Below are positions 19,001-28,117 of a DNA stretch of 48,699 bases, one piece after another. The position numbers and the translations under genes are program-made. Every line of letters begins with the position of its first letter. Position 1 is the first letter of the stretch. The notes beneath the pieces were generated by a model. It made no database searches. It saw nothing but the letters and a program-made list of their open reading frames with translations, and had not been told where the DNA came from. Origin of the DNA: Bacteroidota bacterium (GTDB taxonomy: Bacteria; Bacteroidota; Ignavibacteria; Ignavibacteriales; SURF-24); assembly GCA_030706145.1 (NCBI GenBank), contig JAUZPB010000023.1, positions 1 through 48,699 of the forward strand. The letters run 5' to 3'.

Positions 19001-19633
19001 TTTAGACAGAACATTTTCTGCTACCTTATCTACAGGAAGGCTGCCATCGACAAAGATCATTTTGTTTTGCTTGCCATAGTAGTCCAAAACCGGTTGAGTG
19101 GTCGAGTGGAAGACTAAGAGTCTGTTACGGATTACACCTTCATCGTCATCTTTTCTTTTGTAAAAACTGTTAACTCCATTACATTTAGGACAGATTGTAG
19201 TATCATTTAGATCACTAATATTAAAAATGCTTCCGCATACTTTGCAGGTTAGTCTGTTTGTAAGTCTTCTAACGATTTCCTCGTCATTTACTTCAATAGC
19301 GATATAATATTCATTATCCGGTTCGAGTTGCTGCATTATATTATCGAGCAGCTTAGCCTGATCGAGGGTTCTTGGATAGCCATCGAGTATAAATCCATTT
19401 TGACAGAGTTTGTCTGAGAGAGCGTCTTTCACAATTCCAGCCATAATATCATCGGGTACAAGATTACCCGCTTCGACAATCTTTTTAGCTTCAAGTCCAA
19501 GGCGTGTCTCATTTTTAATTGCATTTCTGAGAATATCACCAGTGGAAATGTGTGGAATGCCAAGTTTTGTGGCTATGATTTTTGCTTGTGTCCCTTTGCC
19601 AACTCCCGGGGCGCCAAAAATTACTATACGCAT
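18989..19633 (-). CDS. adk: Adenylate kinase with zinc-type LID
   Basis: The 214-residue enzyme equilibrates ATP, ADP and AMP. It has the P-loop GAPGVGKGTQA, the AMP-site DGYPRTLDQA, and a long LID domain with the four-cysteine pattern CKVC...CPKC that binds zinc, as in Gram-positive and many other bacteria. Length is typical. It lies 48 bp downstream of tadA on the minus strand and ends convergently with ftsE. Confidence 0.97.
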   Translation of the reverse strand: MRIVIFGAPGVGKGTQAKIIATKLGIPHISTGDILRNAIKNETRLGLEAKKIVEAGNLVPDDIMAGIVKDALSDKLCQNGFILDGYPRTLDQAKLLDNIMQQLEPDNEYYIAIEVNDEEIVRRLTNRLTCKVCGSIFNISDLNDTTICPKCNGVNSFYKRKDDDEGVIRNRLLVFHSTTQPVLDYYGKQNKMIFVDGSLPVDKVAENVLSKLGV

Positions 19634-19681
19634 TGTTTATCTCGTTAATTATTTATTAGTTAAAGTCGTGTTAAAAAAATA

Positions 19682-20155
19682 TTATTTACTATTCCCATTT
19701 CTGGTTTTACTAAAAAATTCCTTTAGAAGCTTTGTGCTTTCTTCTGCATAAATGCCGCTAAAGATCTTTATTTTATGGTTTAGTTTTCCTTCTTCAGCAA
19801 TGTTATATAAAGAACCGCAAGCTCCGAACTTAGGTTCATATATAGAAAAGAATATATTTCTTATTCTTGCTGCAATTGCTGCTCCAGTACACATAACACA
19901 AGGTTCCAGAGTTACATACAGGTCACATTCAGAAAGGCGCCAATCATTCAGATGATTAGCAGCTGCAGTAATAGCAAGCATTTCTGCATGTGCTGTTGGA
20001 TCCTTCAGCTTTTCTGTCTGGTTATAGCCTCTGCCAATTATTCTATTTTTATGAACAACAACAGCTCCAATTGGGATCTCATCTTCCTCTAAAGCTTGTT
20101 CTGCTTCACTGAGGGCTGCATACATAAACCTATAAGTGTCTTCTGAAAAAAGCAT
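19682..20155 (-). CDS. tadA: tRNA-specific adenosine deaminase TadA
   Basis: The 157-residue zinc deaminase converts adenosine 34 to inosine in tRNA-Arg(ACG), allowing one tRNA to read CGU, CGC and CGA. The active site shows HAEM (zinc histidine and proton-shuttle glutamate) and EPCVMCTGAAI with the two zinc cysteines. IPIGAVVVHKNRIIGRGYN is the family N-terminal segment. The ribosome site is weak. It is upstream of adk on the minus strand, and a tRNA-Arg(ACG) gene lies 367 bp further upstream on the same strand. Confidence 0.96.
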   Translation of the reverse strand: MLFSEDTYRFMYAALSEAEQALEEDEIPIGAVVVHKNRIIGRGYNQTEKLKDPTAHAEMLAITAAANHLNDWRLSECDLYVTLEPCVMCTGAAIAARIRNIFFSIYEPKFGACGSLYNIAEEGKLNHKIKIFSGIYAEESTKLLKEFFSKTRNGNSK

Positions 20156-20468
20156 ATAAAATTATAATATTCCAAAATATTTTAATAAAGTAAAAATACC
20201 AAAATATAAAATAAAATCTAGTTTTAATTAAAAATGAATTTTCAAGGAGAGTTATTACATAACATTTAAAGGTAAAAGGTAGTAGTTGCCTTAGTTTAAT
20301 GAATGGGGTTTACAAGATATTTGGACAGCAATACTGTTTGTATAGAAAGTTATTAAGCAAAGAAGTATTATAAAATAAGAAAAGAAGAAGTAGAACTTGT
20401 GAATGTAGTATTGGAGAATAAACGCATAATTTATATGCTGCAATATCTACTACACCCAAAAAACAAAA
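20156..20468. other. Intergenic stretch without a recognised gene
   Basis: These 313 bases are strongly A/T-rich. Short open frames are present (a 24-codon ATG frame from about 20300, and a start-less frame 20357-20488 on the plus strand), but none has a ribosome site or recognisable similarity. The tRNA terminator begins at its right end. Confidence 0.5.
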
Positions 20469-20497
20469 TAGCCAAAATTATGATTTAATTTTGGCTA
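20469..20497 (-). terminator. Terminator of tRNA-Arg
   Basis: A perfect 12-bp inverted repeat TAGCCAAAATTA / TAATTTTGGCTA with a 5-nt loop lies 26 bp past the tRNA 3' end. On the minus strand it runs into TTTTGTTTTTT, so it fits an intrinsic terminator for the tRNA transcript. Confidence 0.85.
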
Positions 20498-20522
20498 AAA
20501 ATTTCTTGTTCTGCAAAATTTG

Positions 20523-20596
20523 TACACCCGGAAGGATTCGAACCCTCAACCTTTTGATCCGTAGTCAAACGCTCTATCCAGTTGAGCTACGGGTGC
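20523..20596 (-). tRNA. tRNA-Arg (anticodon ACG)
   Basis: The 74-nt minus-strand sequence folds as a cloverleaf: acceptor GCACCCG/CGGGTGT (a G-U pair at position 1-72), D-stem GCTC/GAGC, anticodon stem TTTGA/TCAAA with loop CTACGGA giving anticodon ACG, and T-arm GAGGG-TTCGAAT-CCTTC. The discriminator is A, and CCA is not encoded. ACG is decoded as ICG after A34 deamination by TadA, whose gene lies just downstream. It has its own promoter and terminator. Confidence 0.95.
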
Positions 20597-20624
20597 ATTG
20601 TTTTACTGTCAAATTCAGTACACT

Positions 20625-20653
20625 AATATAATGTCTTATTAGGTTATTTTCAA
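20625..20653 (-). promoter_or_regulatory. Predicted promoter of tRNA-Arg
   Basis: On the minus strand TTGAAA and TATATT are separated by 17 bp, with the -10 ending 28 nt before the mature tRNA 5' end. This fits a classical promoter with a leader of about 20 nt. Confidence 0.65.
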
Positions 20654-20859
20654 TATCAATGTGAATTTAATATTTCTTCGCTCGTTATTAATTTATTATA
20701 ATGTGGAATTTTTCAAGTAAAAAATGTATTAAAAATATTTCTTTTGTTAAAAAGAGAATATTTATATCTTAATATCATATTTAATAAAGATCAAGTCTTT
20801 TTTTTTTAATTTTGGTAGAGTGTATGTTAAATACGCTTTAGTGGTAGGGTAGTAGTAAC

Positions 20860-21633
20860 TTGCAAAAAAAAGTATTAATAATAGATGATTGCTCTGAAAA
20901 TCTTGAGGAGTTAAAGTGGGTATTTGAACAGGAAAATTATGAGGTGTATGCGGCCCTAAATGGTAAGTCAGGGTTAAAACTTATAACTGAGGTATTGCCG
21001 GATATGATTTTATGCGACGTTGCGATGCCAGAAATGAATGGATATGAGGTAAAGGAGTTATTAAGTTGTAATAGAGACACTTATTACTTACCATTTGTTT
21101 TTGTTGCCGATAGTGCCAGCATAAAAGAAATAAGATATGGAATGGAACTAGGAGCGGATGATTATATAGTCAGACCATTTAATAATAAAGAAATTGTAAG
21201 AATTGTCAATACCAGGTTAAAAAGAATTGATGAGCTTGCAAAATGGAAGCTTGTCAAAAGCTCCAGATTCGAGTCCAAAAACGTTGAGATACCTGAAGAA
21301 AAGGACCATATTATTGTTAATACAGATCAGAAACCGGTATTTCTCAAGACGACAGATGTTGTTTATGTTGATGTTCAGAGCAAGTATTCTACACTTCATC
21401 TTGCTAGCGGTGAAGAATTTCAAGTTAAAAAGCCAATAAAAGAATGGGAGGAAGTTCTACCAAAAAAACTATTTTTCAGAATACACAAGTCAGTAATTGT
21501 AAATTTACATTACATTACAAGTTTGGACAAACTATATAAAAGATCTTTTATTGTACACTTAAAAGGAATAGAAATTCCATTTATTGTAAGTCAAAGATAT
21601 TCAGCAAAGCTGCGTTCAAATCTGATGGTCTGA
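20860..21633 (+). CDS. LytTR-family response regulator with altered receiver
   Basis: The 257-residue protein has an N-terminal receiver (about 1-120) and a C-terminal LytTR DNA-binding domain (about 150-255) with KTTDVVYVDVQSKYSTLHL and FRIHKSVIVNLHYI. The acidic pocket (Asp9, Asp10) and phosphoacceptor Asp53 are present, but the switch Thr/Ser is Ala83 and the conserved Lys is Arg105. Translation must begin at TTG 20860, because the upstream ATG frame is closed by a stop; the ribosome site is poor. No histidine kinase is adjacent. A porin-like gene and a chemoreceptor gene follow on the same strand. Confidence 0.88.
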   Translation: MQKKVLIIDDCSENLEELKWVFEQENYEVYAALNGKSGLKLITEVLPDMILCDVAMPEMNGYEVKELLSCNRDTYYLPFVFVADSASIKEIRYGMELGADDYIVRPFNNKEIVRIVNTRLKRIDELAKWKLVKSSRFESKNVEIPEEKDHIIVNTDQKPVFLKTTDVVYVDVQSKYSTLHLASGEEFQVKKPIKEWEEVLPKKLFFRIHKSVIVNLHYITSLDKLYKRSFIVHLKGIEIPFIVSQRYSAKLRSNLMV

Positions 21634-21871
21634 TAATGCTATAATTTAAAAATAACTGCCCGGTTTCACTTCTTTTGTCGCGGTTCTTCCAGGAAAAATT
21701 GCGATTATTCCTGCTTTATAAACACAATTCTTGCTTTTACCGATACTAGACCAGAAAATCACAAAAAGATGATGATAAAAGATGAACAAAATTCGTCTTG
21801 ATCATTTCTTTTTTGAAGTGAGCTCTAGATGCAAGAGTTCTGCTTCGATTCCATAAATAAAAAAAAGGAAA

Positions 21872-22624
21872 ATGATGAAGTCTATACTAAGCGTACTATT
21901 CATAATTGTTATTCTATCTATTAACTCACATTCTCAGCAATCAGAAAAAAATATTCATCTAAATTCGGGTGTTGATCTGGTAAGCAGTTATAACTGGAGA
22001 GCAATTGATTTTGGAAATTCACCTGCAATTCAACCCTACATTTCATTAAGTGCATTCAATTTCGAACTTAGTGGATGGGGATCTTATGCCCTAATAGCTC
22101 AGGAAGAACATGATGGAAAGTCAGTTCCATTTTCAGAGATTGACCTGTCTGCAAAATATTCAATTCCAACATCAATTGGAACATTTTCTCCTGGTGTTGT
22201 AGACTTCTTTTATCCATATGAACATATGAGATATTCAGACTACAAGGGAGTAGATAGTGGAGAAAGTAAAGGAGCTCACTGGGTTAATGTAGGCCTTACA
22301 TATACAGGTAGTGAATCATTTCCTATTTCTTTAACGATAGATTATGCAATTCATAATGATCCGGATAAGCCTATATACTTTGAAGTAGGTTATCCAGTAA
22401 AGATTGAAGAGACAAACTTAAACCTCTTTGTAGGAGCAGCAAAAGGAAGCAATAAGGCTTCTCTCTATGGAATTGAAGACAGCAAGTTTGGTATTGTTAA
22501 TGCTGGAGTTACACTTTCAAAAAGTCTGACAATAACAAAAGATTTTTCGATACCATTAAGCACTTCTTTTGTTATGAATCCATATCTCAGCAAAGCATTT
22601 ATTGTATTCAAGGCCAGTTTTTAA
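21872..22624 (+). CDS. Secreted beta-barrel protein, TorF-like putative porin
   Basis: The 250-residue protein has a signal peptide ending in INSHSQQ and then alternating amphipathic strands typical of an outer-membrane barrel, ending with the barrel-type C-terminus KASF. The N-terminal SGVDLVSSYNWRAIDFG followed by PAIQPYISLS resembles the Gcw_chp/TorF group of putative porins. Ligand is unknown. It is followed with almost no gap by the chemoreceptor gene, so the two are likely co-transcribed. The 238 bp upstream show no clear promoter. Confidence 0.65.
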   Translation: MMKSILSVLFIIVILSINSHSQQSEKNIHLNSGVDLVSSYNWRAIDFGNSPAIQPYISLSAFNFELSGWGSYALIAQEEHDGKSVPFSEIDLSAKYSIPTSIGTFSPGVVDFFYPYEHMRYSDYKGVDSGESKGAHWVNVGLTYTGSESFPISLTIDYAIHNDPDKPIYFEVGYPVKIEETNLNLFVGAAKGSNKASLYGIEDSKFGIVNAGVTLSKSLTITKDFSIPLSTSFVMNPYLSKAFIVFKASF

Positions 22625-22651
22625 TTGATGAAAAAATACAAGGGAGTAAAT

Positions 22652-25132
22652 ATGAAATTTGAATTGAATACCATAAAAGGGAAAATGCTCTGCTATATAC
22701 TTGGAGCTATCACAGTTTTATTTATTGGTTTATCAATCATAATATTGTCGATTGTAAGTGGAGAGCAAAAGAAAATAGCTTATGAAAGCACTCAGCGTAT
22801 GGCTGAAAAAATTGCTACAGAAATCACCTCGGATATTTTAAGTGAAGACAACAGTATAAAAGCATTTAATAAAGTTGTTGAAAACTATAAAAGTAAGAAT
22901 AGAAGTGAATTAAGTCTTTTGACAAAAGAATATTTCCTGGATAATAATCAATTTGCAGGTGTATATACCATATTTGAGCCAAATGCTTTTGATGGGAATG
23001 ATAATGCATTTAAGGATAATGCTGAAATGGCAAGTAATGAAAGTGGAAGGTTTACTGCTTATTGGAATAATCTAAAAGGGAGCGTTGAATTAAAAAGATC
23101 CACAGATAAATCATTTGAGACAGGTGATTATTATCAGGTTCCGAAGAAATCGTGTAAGGAAGTTATAATGGAACCATATTTATATGATGGTATACTAATG
23201 ACTTCTATTGTTTATCCAATAATTAAGGATGGACAATTCAAGGGAATAACAGGGGCAGATATTTCGATAAGTTACTTGGATAAAAGTATTTCACAGCAAA
23301 AAGTTCTTGAATCAGGTTACGTTGAGCTTGTAAGTGGAGATGGAGTTTATATAGCAAGCAAAAACAAGGAATACCTTGGGAAAAAGAATATTTATTCATT
23401 AGCAGAAGAACAAAAATTTGATGCACTTAAAGAAGCAGGGATAAAATTAAAAAGCAAGGAAACAGGGTTTGTAAGTGGTTATGATCCTATAAAAAAGGAA
23501 GATATAACTATGTTTTATGCACCAGTAAAGAAAGCAGGCTGGGGAGTAATTGTAACTGTTCCGAACGATGAAATACTTGCAGGAGTATATAGTTTAAGAA
23601 ACACACTTATAATTGTTGAAATTTTGTTTATTCTGATTATTGCATTGATTGTTTACTACATTTCAAAAAAGATTACTGTTCCGATAAATCAGCTGACAAC
23701 ACTTGTAAAGGAACTTGAAAGAGGACATGTAAAGTACAGGATGGAGATTAAATCAAACGATGAAATTGGGCAAATGAGTGAGCAACTAAATCGATTTGCA
23801 AATCAACTAGAGAAATTTTCAAGTGAGATGTACAAAATCGCACAAGGGGATGTGTCGGTTCGTATAGAAAGGATTGATGAAGCAGATGAACTTTCTCCAG
23901 CCTTAAATGCAATTCCAATTACTCTTAGTGAATTGATTGCCGAGACTGATAGCTTAATAGAAGCTGCTGTTAATGGTGATCTCAGTAAAAGAGGTAACAT
24001 TGATAAGTTTAGCGGAGGCTATAGGCGTATAATTGATGGAGTAAATAACACATTAAATGCCATAGTAGATCCAATCAAAGAGAGTGGAGAAATACTAGAA
24101 AAAATGGCAAGTGGTGATTTATCAGTTAGAATGGCAGGCAATTACAAAGGAGACTACCAGTTAATAAAGAATAACATTAATCAATTTGCCGATTCTATGA
24201 GTGCTGCTCTGGCAGAAGTAAATGAAGCTGTCCAGGCAACTGCAAGTGCTGCAAGTGAAATATCCTCAAGTTCTGAACAGATGGCCGCAGGCTCTCAGGA
24301 ACAGAGTCAACAAATAAATGAAGTTGCCTGCGCTGTAGAGCAAATGACAAAGACTATTTTAGAAAGCACAAATTATGCAAGTAATGCATCTGAGAATTCA
24401 AAAAATGCAAGCAATAAGGCTTTAGAAGGGGCAAAGAAGGTTGATGATACAAATGATGGAATGCTAAAGATTGTGGAATCAACAAAGGAAACAGGAGAAA
24501 AAATTACATCTCTTGCAAATAAAACTGAGCAGATAGGTCAGATTACACTGGTAATAGATGAGATAGCAGATCAGACAAATCTTCTTGCTCTTAATGCTGC
24601 AATTGAGGCCGCAAGGGCTGGCGAGCAGGGGCGCGGCTTTGCTGTTGTTGCAGATGAGGTTAGGAAACTTGCCGAAAGGACAACAAAAGCAACTAAAGAA
24701 ATCGCAGAGACTATAAAGCAGATACAAGCCGAGGCAAAAGAAGCGGATCTATCAATGGATTCAGCCGAGAAGGCAGTTGCTAAGGGTATGGAACTGACCA
24801 AGGAGGTTTCGGCTGCTTTGACGCAAATACTGGAAGTAAATAAAACAGTTTCTGACCATGTTAATCAGTTAGCTAGTGCAAGTGAAGAACAATCATCCGC
24901 TGCTGAACAGATAAGTAAAAACATGGAAGGGATATCTAGTGTTACACAGCAGAGTGCTGCAGGAACAGAGCAAATAGCAAGAGCTTCTGAAGATCTGAGC
25001 AGACTTACAGTAAACCTTCAGAATCTTGTGACAAAGTTCAAGTTAAAGGAAGGCACTTACAACTCATCTAAGGTTCGTCAGCACGATAGAAATCACTATA
25101 GATTGAGAAGTAGTGAGAATTTTCCTGAATAA
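22652..25132 (+). CDS. Methyl-accepting chemotaxis protein with periplasmic Cache-type sensor
   Basis: The 826-residue receptor has TM1 (about 11-34), a periplasmic sensor of about 280 residues that looks like dCache_1 ([15 protein letters not shown], then [11 protein letters not shown] and [17 protein letters not shown]), TM2 (about 316-336), a HAMP domain, a further HAMP-like segment around [20 protein letters not shown], and a long cytoplasmic coiled coil. The hairpin tip that contacts CheA/CheW is [19 protein letters not shown]. The frame is open from TTG 22625, but the ATG at 22652 has an AAGGGAG site 5 bp ahead. No che genes are in the window. Confidence 0.93.
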   Translation: MKFELNTIKGKMLCYILGAITVLFIGLSIIILSIVSGEQKKIAYESTQRMAEKIATEITSDILSEDNSIKAFNKVVENYKSKNRSELSLLTKEYFLDNNQFAGVYTIFEPNAFDGNDNAFKDNAEMASNESGRFTAYWNNLKGSVELKRSTDKSFETGDYYQVPKKSCKEVIMEPYLYDGILMTSIVYPIIKDGQFKGITGADISISYLDKSISQQKVLESGYVELVSGDGVYIASKNKEYLGKKNIYSLAEEQKFDALKEAGIKLKSKETGFVSGYDPIKKEDITMFYAPVKKAGWGVIVTVPNDEILAGVYSLRNTLIIVEILFILIIALIVYYISKKITVPINQLTTLVKELERGHVKYRMEIKSNDEIGQMSEQLNRFANQLEKFSSEMYKIAQGDVSVRIERIDEADELSPALNAIPITLSELIAETDSLIEAAVNGDLSKRGNIDKFSGGYRRIIDGVNNTLNAIVDPIKESGEILEKMASGDLSVRMAGNYKGDYQLIKNNINQFADSMSAALAEVNEAVQATASAASEISSSSEQMAAGSQEQSQQINEVACAVEQMTKTILESTNYASNASENSKNASNKALEGAKKVDDTNDGMLKIVESTKETGEKITSLANKTEQIGQITLVIDEIADQTNLLALNAAIEAARAGEQGRGFAVVADEVRKLAERTTKATKEIAETIKQIQAEAKEADLSMDSAEKAVAKGMELTKEVSAALTQILEVNKTVSDHVNQLASASEEQSSAAEQISKNMEGISSVTQQSAAGTEQIARASEDLSRLTVNLQNLVTKFKLKEGTYNSSKVRQHDRNHYRLRSSENFPE

Positions 25133-25166
25133 AACAAAAAAGAAATCTATTTAATTTAGAAAAATT

Positions 25167-25215
25167 CACTTAAGGGAAAGTGCATCCATATAAAAGCGGG
25201 TGCACTCCTTAAGTG
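25167..25215 (+). other. Large intergenic hairpin after the chemoreceptor gene
   Basis: CACTTAAGG (25167-25175) pairs perfectly with CCTTAAGTG (25207-25215), and inside it GTGCATCC pairs with GGGTGCAC with one G-U pair, leaving a 10-nt loop. No T-run follows, so it is not a typical terminator; it may be a 3' stability element or a structured leader for the next gene. Confidence 0.6.
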
Positions 25216-25274
25216 TAAAGAAATTTTGGCCTACCCAATCTTGCATTTCCACAATGAAAAATATAGTTTTGTAG

Positions 25275-25301
25275 TAGATTTTACCAATCGGTAAAAATCT
25301 A
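25275..25301 (+). other. Second intergenic hairpin before the S74-like gene
   Basis: TAGATTTTACC and GGTAAAAATCTA form a stem with a single bulged A and an AATC loop, 60 bp after the first hairpin and about 60 bp before the next gene. No T-run follows. Confidence 0.5.
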
Positions 25302-25361
25302 AGCATCCATATTTTGATTGACTGATAATTAATAAAATAATTTATGAGGTAGGATAAAAAA

Positions 25362-26645
25362 TTGTCGTATGATATATCTCCTGGTCAAAAAAATCTAAGC
25401 TGTTGTAAAGTAAAGTTTTTCTGCTTATTGCTAGTCAATCTCCTATTTTTTGCAAATAAAGTTCAATCTCAAACATCAAATATACTTTTGCCCTCATTGA
25501 ACCTAAAAAACAGCAAAAATGCCTCAGTATTTTATGTTCAGGAAGATGGAAAGATAGGGATCGGGCTTACATCTCCAGCAGCCAGTCTGCATGTGCTTGG
25601 AAACGATGGAATGGTTTTTTCAGGCAATTTTGGATCAGGGATACAATTAAATCCAGGTGCCGGAGTCAATATGATATGGTATCCTAGGAAAGGGGCTTTC
25701 AGGGCTGGTGGAGTTGAAGGTTCACAGTGGGACGACAAGTCGATTGGAGTATATTCACTTGCCACAGGATATATGACGATAGCAAGTGGAGATTATTCAG
25801 TAGCATTAGGGACAAACAGCATTGCCAGCGGGCAGTCTTCAATTGCAATGGGGCGAAATTCTATATCGGATAATTTTTTCTCAACGGCTATTGGATTTTA
25901 TGCATCGGCTCTTGGTGAGAGTTCATTTTCATTGGGTTATCATACACTTGCAAGCGGAAAGTATTCATTTGCAATGGGATATAAGGCTTCTACAAATGAG
26001 CATGAGGGATCTTTCTGTTTTTCAGATGCTTCCAGCCAAAGGGATATGGCATCTGAAGCAAACAATGAAATGACAATGAGGTTTGCAGGGGGCTACAGGC
26101 TATTTTCAAATAAGACAGCTAGCCTTGGAGTTATACTTAACAAAGAAAGTAATTCATGGGCCTCTGTATTAGATTCTAAAAAGATGGAAAATTTTACACC
26201 TGTTAGTGCTGAAGATGTCTTAAAAAAAATAAGTTTAATAAAAGCAGGAAGTTTTAATTTTAAGGGAAGCGGCAATAAGGAAAAAAGGCATTATGGCGCA
26301 TCTGCCCAAGAATTCTACCGCTATTTTGGAAAGGATACACTTGGAATTGTAGGCAGCGATACTACAATCAGCACAGGTGATTTTGATGGCATTACATTAC
26401 TTGCTCTTCAGGGACTTGAAAAGCGTACAACTACAGTAAACTCTTCTTTGGCACAGATAGATACACTAGTGCAGGAATTAAAAAATAAAGATTCATTGAT
26501 AACAAAGCTTAAAGATGATGTTGATTTCTTACAGAATAAAATGAAGGAAAAGGAAGAAGAGTATCAGAAATTAAGTGAAAAACTGGACCTTTTGGAAGAG
26601 ACAGTAAATTCACTTCATGGTGTAAAAGGAAGAAAACCTGAGTAA
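25362..26645 (+). CDS. Surface protein with YadA-head-like repeats and degenerate S74-type chaperone domain
   Basis: The 427-residue protein has an N-terminal signal (hydrophobic stretch ending in KVQSQ), then head-type repeats (about 125-225) of the form SIASGQSSIAMGRNS and TLASGKYSFAMGYKA, as in trimeric autotransporter heads. A C-terminal tail-fibre/S74-like domain follows (about 265-360) with HYGASAQEFYRYFG and DGITLLALQGLEKR, and then a coiled coil to the end. The dyad of autocleaving S74 proteins (SDxxxK) is replaced by Leu270 and Met275. The start is TTG 25362 with AGGTAGGAT ahead. It probably assembles as a trimeric fibre at the cell surface; the export route is unclear. Confidence 0.75.
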   Translation: MSYDISPGQKNLSCCKVKFFCLLLVNLLFFANKVQSQTSNILLPSLNLKNSKNASVFYVQEDGKIGIGLTSPAASLHVLGNDGMVFSGNFGSGIQLNPGAGVNMIWYPRKGAFRAGGVEGSQWDDKSIGVYSLATGYMTIASGDYSVALGTNSIASGQSSIAMGRNSISDNFFSTAIGFYASALGESSFSLGYHTLASGKYSFAMGYKASTNEHEGSFCFSDASSQRDMASEANNEMTMRFAGGYRLFSNKTASLGVILNKESNSWASVLDSKKMENFTPVSAEDVLKKISLIKAGSFNFKGSGNKEKRHYGASAQEFYRYFGKDTLGIVGSDTTISTGDFDGITLLALQGLEKRTTTVNSSLAQIDTLVQELKNKDSLITKLKDDVDFLQNKMKEKEEEYQKLSEKLDLLEETVNSLHGVKGRKPE

Positions 26646-26694
26646 TTTTTCTTAAAGGAAAAAGATAAATCAAGATTAAGCTATTATAGTATAA

Positions 26695-28053
26695 ATGTAT
26701 AAATATTCCATTAGTAAAATAAAAATACTTTTTATCTTTGTCGCTTATTTTTTGATAACCGAGCAAACTTACGCCCAGATTTCTATGGAAATTGGAACAG
26801 GAAGTACTATGGAGATCAAAAAGGAGATGAACATTGATATTGATGGAAATTGGACCAATATGGGGAATTTTATTCCCGGCAAGAGTACCGTGACCTTTAA
26901 TGGCGCAACTAACCAAACGGTAAATGTCAGCAATACAGAAAGGTTTTACAACCTTAGTATTGATAAATCCCATGGAGATTTGATACTGCTTACTGATATA
27001 ATAGTCAAAAACTATCTGGGACTAAGTAATGGCAAAGTAAATGCAACAGAGAATATTGTTACATTAGTTGGCGATGGTTCACTTGAAAGAGGTGCAGGAT
27101 ATATAATGGGCAGCCTTAGGAAAAGTTTTACTTCTCAGGGAGTAAAAACCTTTGAAGTCGGGACACTTAATGGATATACACCTGTTGATGTAAAAGTAAG
27201 TTCAGATACGGGACAGATGACAATAACTTCTCTAGCCGAGAGTCATCCCAGGGTTGAGGGGACTAGTGTATTGCAAAGATATTGGACAGTTCAGAGCAAA
27301 GATATAAAAAAAGCTGACATGACATTCCATTATCTTCCACAAGATATATCAGGCTTAGAGAACTGCTTTGTTGCTGGGAATTATAAAGAAAGATGGAGTT
27401 TTCCACAAAGCGATATAGATCCAATTTTGCATATAATGAGTGTTTCAGGAGCAAATCCTTCAGGAGATTGGACATCAGGGCAAAGAGATGCACTCTCATC
27501 AGCACAGGTTGCCTTGAATTATACACTAAATGCAAACAAGGTAAATCTTGCATGGCAAGTAAGATCAGGAAGTGAAGGATCCAGCTATTTTTTAGAAAGG
27601 GCTGATTACTGGTTAAAGAATTGGACAACTATTGCGAATATGGATGATCTTAGCAAACATTCTATGGGAAGCGGATATTTGTTTACTGATAATCCTCCTT
27701 CTGGCCGGTATTTATACAGGTTAAGACAAGTAGATTCCGATAACAACTCTCTTTTTTCAAACGAAGTAGAAGTTGCAATTGAACAGCCTGGTTCATTTAC
27801 TCTGGAACAAAACTATCCAAATCCTTTTAATGCACAGACAAAGATATCTTATACAATTCCTGTAGATTCAAGAGTGAATATAATAATCTTCAACGTTACA
27901 GGACAGATAATTACCCGTCTGGTAGATGAGTATCAATCAGCTGGGCAGTATACGCTATACTTTGATGCTTCAAATTTGGCAAGTGGGACATATTTATACA
28001 AAATGGTTGCAGGCAGTTTTGTACAGACAAAAAAAATGGTTGTGCTAAGATAA
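26695..28053 (+). CDS. T9SS cargo protein with type A C-terminal sorting domain
   Basis: The 452-residue secreted protein has a signal peptide ending in TEQTYAQ, a beta-rich body, and a C-terminal type IX sorting domain of about 85 residues: LEQNYPNPFNAQTKISYTI, then IIFNVTGQ, FDASNLASGTYLYKM and the end QTKKMVVLR. Such proteins cross the outer membrane through the type IX system and are cut and attached to the surface. The body function is not recognised; its first part (GNWTNMGNFIPGKSTVTFNG) is a motif often seen in filamentous surface proteins. It follows the S74-like gene by 49 bp, so the pair may form one surface-structure operon. Confidence 0.88.
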   Translation: MYKYSISKIKILFIFVAYFLITEQTYAQISMEIGTGSTMEIKKEMNIDIDGNWTNMGNFIPGKSTVTFNGATNQTVNVSNTERFYNLSIDKSHGDLILLTDIIVKNYLGLSNGKVNATENIVTLVGDGSLERGAGYIMGSLRKSFTSQGVKTFEVGTLNGYTPVDVKVSSDTGQMTITSLAESHPRVEGTSVLQRYWTVQSKDIKKADMTFHYLPQDISGLENCFVAGNYKERWSFPQSDIDPILHIMSVSGANPSGDWTSGQRDALSSAQVALNYTLNANKVNLAWQVRSGSEGSSYFLERADYWLKNWTTIANMDDLSKHSMGSGYLFTDNPPSGRYLYRLRQVDSDNNSLFSNEVEVAIEQPGSFTLEQNYPNPFNAQTKISYTIPVDSRVNIIIFNVTGQIITRLVDEYQSAGQYTLYFDASNLASGTYLYKMVAGSFVQTKKMVVLR

Positions 28054-28063
28054 ATACTAAGAG

Positions 28064-28102
28064 AAAAAAAGCTGACCTAAGAAAAAGGTCAGCTTTATTT
28101 CA
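28064..28102. terminator. Bidirectional terminator
   Basis: AAAGCTGACC and GGTCAGCTTT form a 10-bp stem with a 9-nt loop between two convergent genes. The minus-strand side has a run of seven T residues after the stem, the plus-strand side TTTATTT, so it can end both transcripts. Confidence 0.8.
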
Positions 28103-28117
28103 ATAAAAGAGAATATA

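Noticed and set aside
20357-20488. Plus-strand frame of 43 codons with protein-like segments before the tRNA.
   Set aside because: It has no start codon with a ribosome site, ends inside the tRNA terminator and shows no recognisable family.
25167-25215. Hairpin considered as a riboswitch or intrinsic terminator.
   Set aside because: No known riboswitch core was recognised and no T-run follows; kept only as an unexplained structure.
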